The notes under the pieces are model-generated. The model worked only from the letters and a program-made list of their open reading frames with translations, was not told the origin of the DNA and ran no database searches. The position numbers were made by a program, and so were the translations under genes. A stretch of 64,000 bases of DNA from assembly GCF_016809835.1 (NCBI RefSeq), contig NZ_JAFBIL020000001.1, positions 496,001 to 560,000 on the forward strand. The letters run 5' to 3'. The stretch comes from Massilia soli. Its GTDB lineage: Bacteria > Pseudomonadota > Gammaproteobacteria > Burkholderiales > Burkholderiaceae_D. The first letter of the stretch is position 1; each line of letters opens with the position of its first letter. Positions 59,984 through 64,000 of this stretch are shown here, one piece after another.

Positions 59984-62197
59984 CTACAGTTTCATCTCAA
60001 GCTTAACACTGACGCTGCGGTAGCTTTGCGCAGCCGTGAACGACGTCTGCGCCAGGGCGCCGGTGTTGACGATGCGGCCAGTGTCGTAGTCGTCGCCCAG
60101 CAGGTTGCTGCCGGATATACGCAGCTGCAAGTCAGGCTTGAATTTCCACAGGCCGTACAGGTCCAGCTGGCGTTTCGGCCCGCTGCTCACGCGCTCGGTC
60201 AGGCTGCTCTGCACCGCGATCGCCGGCGTCCAGTTAAAGCTGCCGCCCAGCGTCAGCGGCATCGCCTTGATGCGGTAGTCGGCGCCGATGTTGGCAGTTT
60301 GTTCAGCCTGCTGGTCGAGGCGGTTGTCCGGCCCCGGAATGCCGTCGACATCCGACCAGAAGCGGCTGTAATTGAAGCGGAAGTCGACGTCCGGCGCGTC
60401 GGTCATCAGCTCGGCGAGCTGGAACTTGGCTTCCAGCTCGATGCCGCTGGTGCGCGCGCTGCCGATATTGGCTGGGCTTGAAACCCAGCGGCCGTTGCGC
60501 AGGCTGATCTCGCGCCGCATCAGGTTGTCGATGTCGCGCACAAAACCGCTGGCCGAAAGGATGCCGTTGCGCCCGAGGTAATGTTCGTAGGCGACGTCGA
60601 TGCCTTTGGCCAGTTCCGGCTTCAGGTCCGGATTGCCGATGCGGTCGGGCCGGGTGGCGCTGTTCAGGCGCGAGAACGTCGGCGCGGCGATCAGGTCGTT
60701 CAGGTCGGGCGACTTGTAGCTGTGCGTGTAGCTGGCGCGCACCTGGTCCTTCTCGAACCCGGGAATGCGCCAGACCGTATGCAGCACCGGGCTGAAGACG
60801 CTGGTCGTGTTTTCAACGTCGGCGCCGGCGCGCGTGCTCTGGGTGCGGATGCCTTCCCAGCGCAGGCCGAAGTAGGCCGACCAGGTTTTGCTGATGTCCC
60901 ATTCGTCCTGGATGAAGGCGGCCAGGCGGCGCGTGTCGGCCGACAGGTCGGAACCGGAGTCCTCGAACTGCGGCAGGCCGTTGTCGAGCGAGACGCGGGT
61001 GGTGCGGCGCTCGCCGGTTTCGACATCCCATCCAGTCGCCAGCGTGTGGCCGGTGCCGACCGGCTTGGTGTACTTGCCGCCGAAGCTGAAGCTGGTGCTG
61101 CGCGATTCGTCGGCATCGACGAAGCGGTCGGTCAGCGCGCCGGCGGCATTGTAGTGATAGCGCTCCGAGTCGCTTTCGCTGCGCCCGCCGCCAAGGCCGA
61201 ACTTGATGTCGGCCTTGCCGCCGCCCGCAAAGCGGTGCACCCAGTTGCCGAAGCCACGCGTGAAGGTGGCGCTGGACTCGGATCCGCCCTGCGACAGCGC
61301 ATACTCCGGCGCGATCAGGCCGATGCGCTGCGCCAGCAGGCTGTCGGTGGTGCCGACGCTCTGGGCGTGCATCAGGAACTGCTGGTACGTCAGCGTATCG
61401 CCGTTCCCGAACTTGTACGACAGGCGCGGACCGAGGTGGATGCGCGTCGAGCGGCGCTCGCCGCTGCCGACAATCTCCTGCTCCTTCTGGATCTCGCCAT
61501 TGGCCAGGATATCCTGGTCGAACGAGTAGCTCGCATCGCGCTCGCGGCGCACGCCGATGGAACCGTTCAGCAGCCATGTCAGCGCGCCCTGCTTGCCAGG
61601 CACGGTCAGCGACACGTCCGGGCTGTGCAGGCCGTTTTCGATGGAATCGGTGAGGCGCAGCTGGATGTCCTTTTGCTGGTAGCCCTCGCGCAGCACGATG
61701 TTGATGGTGCCGGCGATCGCACTGGTCGAGAATTCGGCCACCGGGCCGCGCATCACCTCGATGCGCTCGACCTGGTCAGGCGCCAGCGATTCGAGCGAGA
61801 AGCCTGGTGGCGGCCGCTCGCCGTTGACCAGCATCTGGGTGTAGCCGTTGCCGAGGCCGCGCATGCGGACACCGCCGCCGCCCCGTCCGGGCGCGCCGCC
61901 CATCGTCACGCCAGGCAGGCGCTTGAGGATGTCGCCGACATTGCTGTCGCCGTTGCGGTCCAGTTCTTCGCGTCCGAAGACCATCTTGCCTGCGGTGGAA
62001 TTGCGCCGGGTTTCGGTGTCGTTGGCACGGCTTCCGGTGACGGTCACCTGCTGCAGCTTGGCCGGGTCGGCGCTGGCCGCTGGCGCCGCTGGCGCGGCCA
62101 CCTGGCCGGCCACCGGTTCGCTGGCGGCCTGCGCCATGGCGTGGGCTGCGCCGCCGTTCAGCAGGGCTGCGCAAGCGAGGGGGATTATTTTTTTCAT
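59984..62197 (-). CDS. TonB-dependent outer-membrane receptor
   Basis: The 737-residue protein has a signal peptide (to about residue 23), a plug domain with the TonB-box-like LQQVTVTGSRAN, and VGDILKRLPGVTMGG, GLGNGYTQMLVNGERPPPGF and QVERIEVMRGPVAEFSTSAI. The long beta-barrel ends SYRSVSVKLEMKL. It takes up a ligand using TonB energy. The substrate is not clear; no siderophore or sugar genes are adjacent. It may share a transcript with the peptidase gene 82 bp downstream. Confidence 0.9.
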   Translation of the reverse strand: MKKIIPLACAALLNGGAAHAMAQAASEPVAGQVAAPAAPAASADPAKLQQVTVTGSRANDTETRRNSTAGKMVFGREELDRNGDSNVGDILKRLPGVTMGGAPGRGGGGVRMRGLGNGYTQMLVNGERPPPGFSLESLAPDQVERIEVMRGPVAEFSTSAIAGTINIVLREGYQQKDIQLRLTDSIENGLHSPDVSLTVPGKQGALTWLLNGSIGVRRERDASYSFDQDILANGEIQKEQEIVGSGERRSTRIHLGPRLSYKFGNGDTLTYQQFLMHAQSVGTTDSLLAQRIGLIAPEYALSQGGSESSATFTRGFGNWVHRFAGGGKADIKFGLGGGRSESDSERYHYNAAGALTDRFVDADESRSTSFSFGGKYTKPVGTGHTLATGWDVETGERRTTRVSLDNGLPQFEDSGSDLSADTRRLAAFIQDEWDISKTWSAYFGLRWEGIRTQSTRAGADVENTTSVFSPVLHTVWRIPGFEKDQVRASYTHSYKSPDLNDLIAAPTFSRLNSATRPDRIGNPDLKPELAKGIDVAYEHYLGRNGILSASGFVRDIDNLMRREISLRNGRWVSSPANIGSARTSGIELEAKFQLAELMTDAPDVDFRFNYSRFWSDVDGIPGPDNRLDQQAEQTANIGADYRIKAMPLTLGGSFNWTPAIAVQSSLTERVSSGPKRQLDLYGLWKFKPDLQLRISGSNLLGDDYDTGRIVNTGALAQTSFTAAQSYRSVSVKLEMKL

Positions 62198-62254
62198 TGA
62201 GCCATTCAGATTTTTACCGCGGCCGGAACGCGCGCCGGGATGGGGGATGATGGC

Positions 62255-62281
62255 ATTTTAGCTTCTGTTACTTGGTTGCAA
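62255..62281 (-). promoter_or_regulatory. Candidate promoter of the TonB-dependent receptor gene
   Basis: On the minus strand TTGCAA and TAAAAT are 15 bp apart, or TTTGCA and TAAAAT 16 bp apart, about 60 bp before the receptor ATG. Spacing is short, so this is tentative. Confidence 0.35.
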
Positions 62282-62451
62282 ATGCTCGGAAGCCCTTTTT
62301 TACTTTTCGATACAGAAGGACACAATGTATGCATGCCATAAGGCGCCGTTGCTTGCGCCGCCTGTGCGCACGAGTGGCAATCGGGTTTATACTGGGCCGT
62401 GCGCGGACTCAGGCGCAAACATTGAATATCTAGCATCGGTCAGGTGATCTC

Positions 62452-63897
62452 ATGGGCTCAACACTTAAAAATACCAGCCTCGTCGGCCTGGGCGTCATCG
62501 CCGGCGTCGCGGTCTCGATGCAGTTCTCCGCGCTGGCGCAGCGTCCGGTCAATCCGGGCATGCCGCTCGACGAGCTGCGCCAGCTGGCCGACGTGTATGG
62601 CCTGATCAAAAGCGATTACGTCGAATCGGTGCAGGACAAAAAGCTGCTGACCGACGCCATTTCCGGCATGGTCGCGTCGCTCGACCCGCATTCGGCCTAC
62701 CTCGACAAGAAAGCCTTCCGCGAACTGCGCGAAGGCACCGAAGGCAAGTTCGTCGGCCTCGGCATCGAGATCGCCGAAAGCGAAGAAGGCTACATTCGCA
62801 TCGTCTCGCCAATCGAAGATTCGCCGGCCTACCGCGCCGGCATCAAGGCAGGCGACCTGATCACGCGTATCAATTCGGTGCCGATCCAGGGCGTGGCGAT
62901 CGACGAAGCCATCAAGAAGATGCGCGGCGAGCCGAAGACCAAGGTCAACCTGACCATCCTGCGCAAGGACGCGCCGCAGCCGCTGGCCTTCACCATCATG
63001 CGCGAAGAGATCGTGCAAAAAAGCGTCAAGGGGAAAATCGTCGAACCCGGCTACGCGTGGCTGCGCATCTCGCAGTTCCAGGAACCGACGGTGGACGACA
63101 TGGCCGCCAAGATCGCGGCGCTGTACAAGCAGGAGCCGAACCTGAAAGGCCTGGTGCTCGACCTGCGCAACGATCCGGGCGGCCTGCTGCAAGGCGCCGT
63201 CGGCGTGTCCGCGGCCTTTTTGCCGAAGAACGCAGAAATCGTATCGACCAACGGCCAGCTGCCAACCTCGAAGGAGAGCTTCTACGGCCGCGTTGAAGAC
63301 TATTCGCTGAATAACAGCGATCCGCTGGCGCGCCTGCCGCTGGCCATCAAGAACGTTCCACTGGTGGTGCTGGTGAATACCGGATCGGCATCGGCCTCCG
63401 AAATCGTGGCCGGCGCGCTGCAGGACTACAAGCGCGCCATCGTCATGGGCAGCCAGACTTTCGGCAAGGGCTCGGTGCAGACCGTGCGTCCGCTGACCAA
63501 CGACACCGCGGTCAAGCTGACGACGGCGCGCTACTACACGCCGAAGGGCCGTTCGATCCAGGCCAGGGGCATCGTGCCCGACCTGCTGGTCGATGAGAAC
63601 GCCGATGGCGATGGCCTGAACGGCTTGCGGGTACGCGAATCGGACCTGGAAAAACACCTCTCCAATGACCGCGACGAAGAAACCGCGGGCGCGCGCAACG
63701 ACGAGATGGAAGAACAGATGCGCATCATCGCGCTCGAGCGCAAACGCGGTCCGCTCGAATTTGGCAGCGCCGAAGACTTCCAGCTGAAGCAGGCGCTGAA
63801 CCACCTGAAAGGCCAGCCCGTGCAGCTGTCCAAGACGCAGGCCAAAACCACCATCGCACAGCGCGCCGCCAAGCCGGCGCAACCGCTCAAGCCGTGA
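62452..63897 (+). CDS. S41-family C-terminal processing peptidase (CtpA/Prc-like)
   Basis: The 481-residue protein has an N-terminal hydrophobic segment (about 8-28) as signal or anchor, a PDZ domain (about 100-175, GLGIEIAESEEGYIRIVSP and AGDLITRINSVPIQG) and a peptidase domain. The catalytic Ser is in NTGSASASEIVAGALQDY (312-316) and the Lys is Lys339 in SQTFGKGSVQT. It probably degrades or trims periplasmic proteins. The C-terminal 90 residues are polar and variable. Confidence 0.93.
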   Translation: MGSTLKNTSLVGLGVIAGVAVSMQFSALAQRPVNPGMPLDELRQLADVYGLIKSDYVESVQDKKLLTDAISGMVASLDPHSAYLDKKAFRELREGTEGKFVGLGIEIAESEEGYIRIVSPIEDSPAYRAGIKAGDLITRINSVPIQGVAIDEAIKKMRGEPKTKVNLTILRKDAPQPLAFTIMREEIVQKSVKGKIVEPGYAWLRISQFQEPTVDDMAAKIAALYKQEPNLKGLVLDLRNDPGGLLQGAVGVSAAFLPKNAEIVSTNGQLPTSKESFYGRVEDYSLNNSDPLARLPLAIKNVPLVVLVNTGSASASEIVAGALQDYKRAIVMGSQTFGKGSVQTVRPLTNDTAVKLTTARYYTPKGRSIQARGIVPDLLVDENADGDGLNGLRVRESDLEKHLSNDRDEETAGARNDEMEEQMRIIALERKRGPLEFGSAEDFQLKQALNHLKGQPVQLSKTQAKTTIAQRAAKPAQPLKP

Positions 63898-63910
63898 CCA
63901 CCAGCGCGGT

Positions 63911-64000
63911 TTAGCCGCCGCGCATCCACTGGTCGACCTGCTTGAGCGGCAGGTCGATACGGGCGCAGCCAATCTGGTCGGGCCGCACATTCAGCTCGAT
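63911..64000 (-). CDS. C-terminal fragment of a gene cut by the window end
   Basis: An open frame enters from the right edge and stops at 63911. It encodes 29 residues, ending in LKQVDQWMRGG. There is too little to name a product. It converges with the protease gene with 13 bp between stops. Confidence 0.55.
   Translation of the reverse strand: MELNVRPDQIGCARIDLPLKQVDQWMRGG

Overview
The window is high-GC bacterial DNA. Gene content, codon choice and the complete exosortase A (XrtA/PEP-CTERM) exopolysaccharide locus suggest a betaproteobacterium of the Oxalobacteraceae (Massilia/Duganella-like). That placement is inference from gene content, not from a marker gene.

Layout. (1) 1-2526: two tandem paralogous secreted proteins of unknown function on the minus strand; the first is cut by the window edge and carries a long Thr/Pro linker. 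(2) 3047-11898, plus strand: nucleotide-sugar dehydrogenase, epimerase, initiating sugar-phosphate transferase, the PrsK/PrsR two-component pair and a beta-helix protein. (3) 11903-18429, minus: two alpha/beta-hydrolases, an acyl carrier protein, an acyltransferase, a DegT-type aminotransferase, a polysaccharide deacetylase and an O-ligase, mostly translationally coupled. (4) 18608-23333, plus: AMP-forming ligase, PLP-dependent decarboxylase and an asparagine-synthetase-like protein. (5) 23534-40112, minus: a tight operon of chain-length protein, tyrosine autokinase, outer-membrane barrel, ATPase, deacetylase, FemAB protein, glycosyltransferases, exosortase A, a second amidotransferase and a CapK/PaaK-like ligase. 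(6) 40572-42164, plus: secreted serine protease and Wza-like export lipoprotein. Together regions 2-6 look able to make, decorate, polymerise and export an amino-sugar exopolysaccharide and to process PEP-CTERM proteins.

(7) 42486-45316, plus: a cassette of a Cys-containing, Arg-rich-leader protein, a PqqD-like protein, an HprK-related kinase and a nucleotidyltransferase-like protein (HPr-rel-A type). This is the best candidate for an incompletely described modification system. (8) 45450-52298, minus: a PEP-CTERM protein with a good sigma54 promoter (a likely PrsR target), a ThiF-nitroreductase fusion, a FeeM-like N-acyl amino acid synthase and the TPR lipoprotein PrsT. (9) 52546-64000: ordinary chromosome with two cytochromes c, a further deacetylase, a conserved unknown gene, tRNA-Arg(CCG), an IS1595-family element inserted exactly in a terminator T-tract, an M13 peptidase, a TonB-dependent receptor, a CtpA-type protease and a gene cut by the window end.

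All functions come from reading motifs and recalling families; no searches were run.
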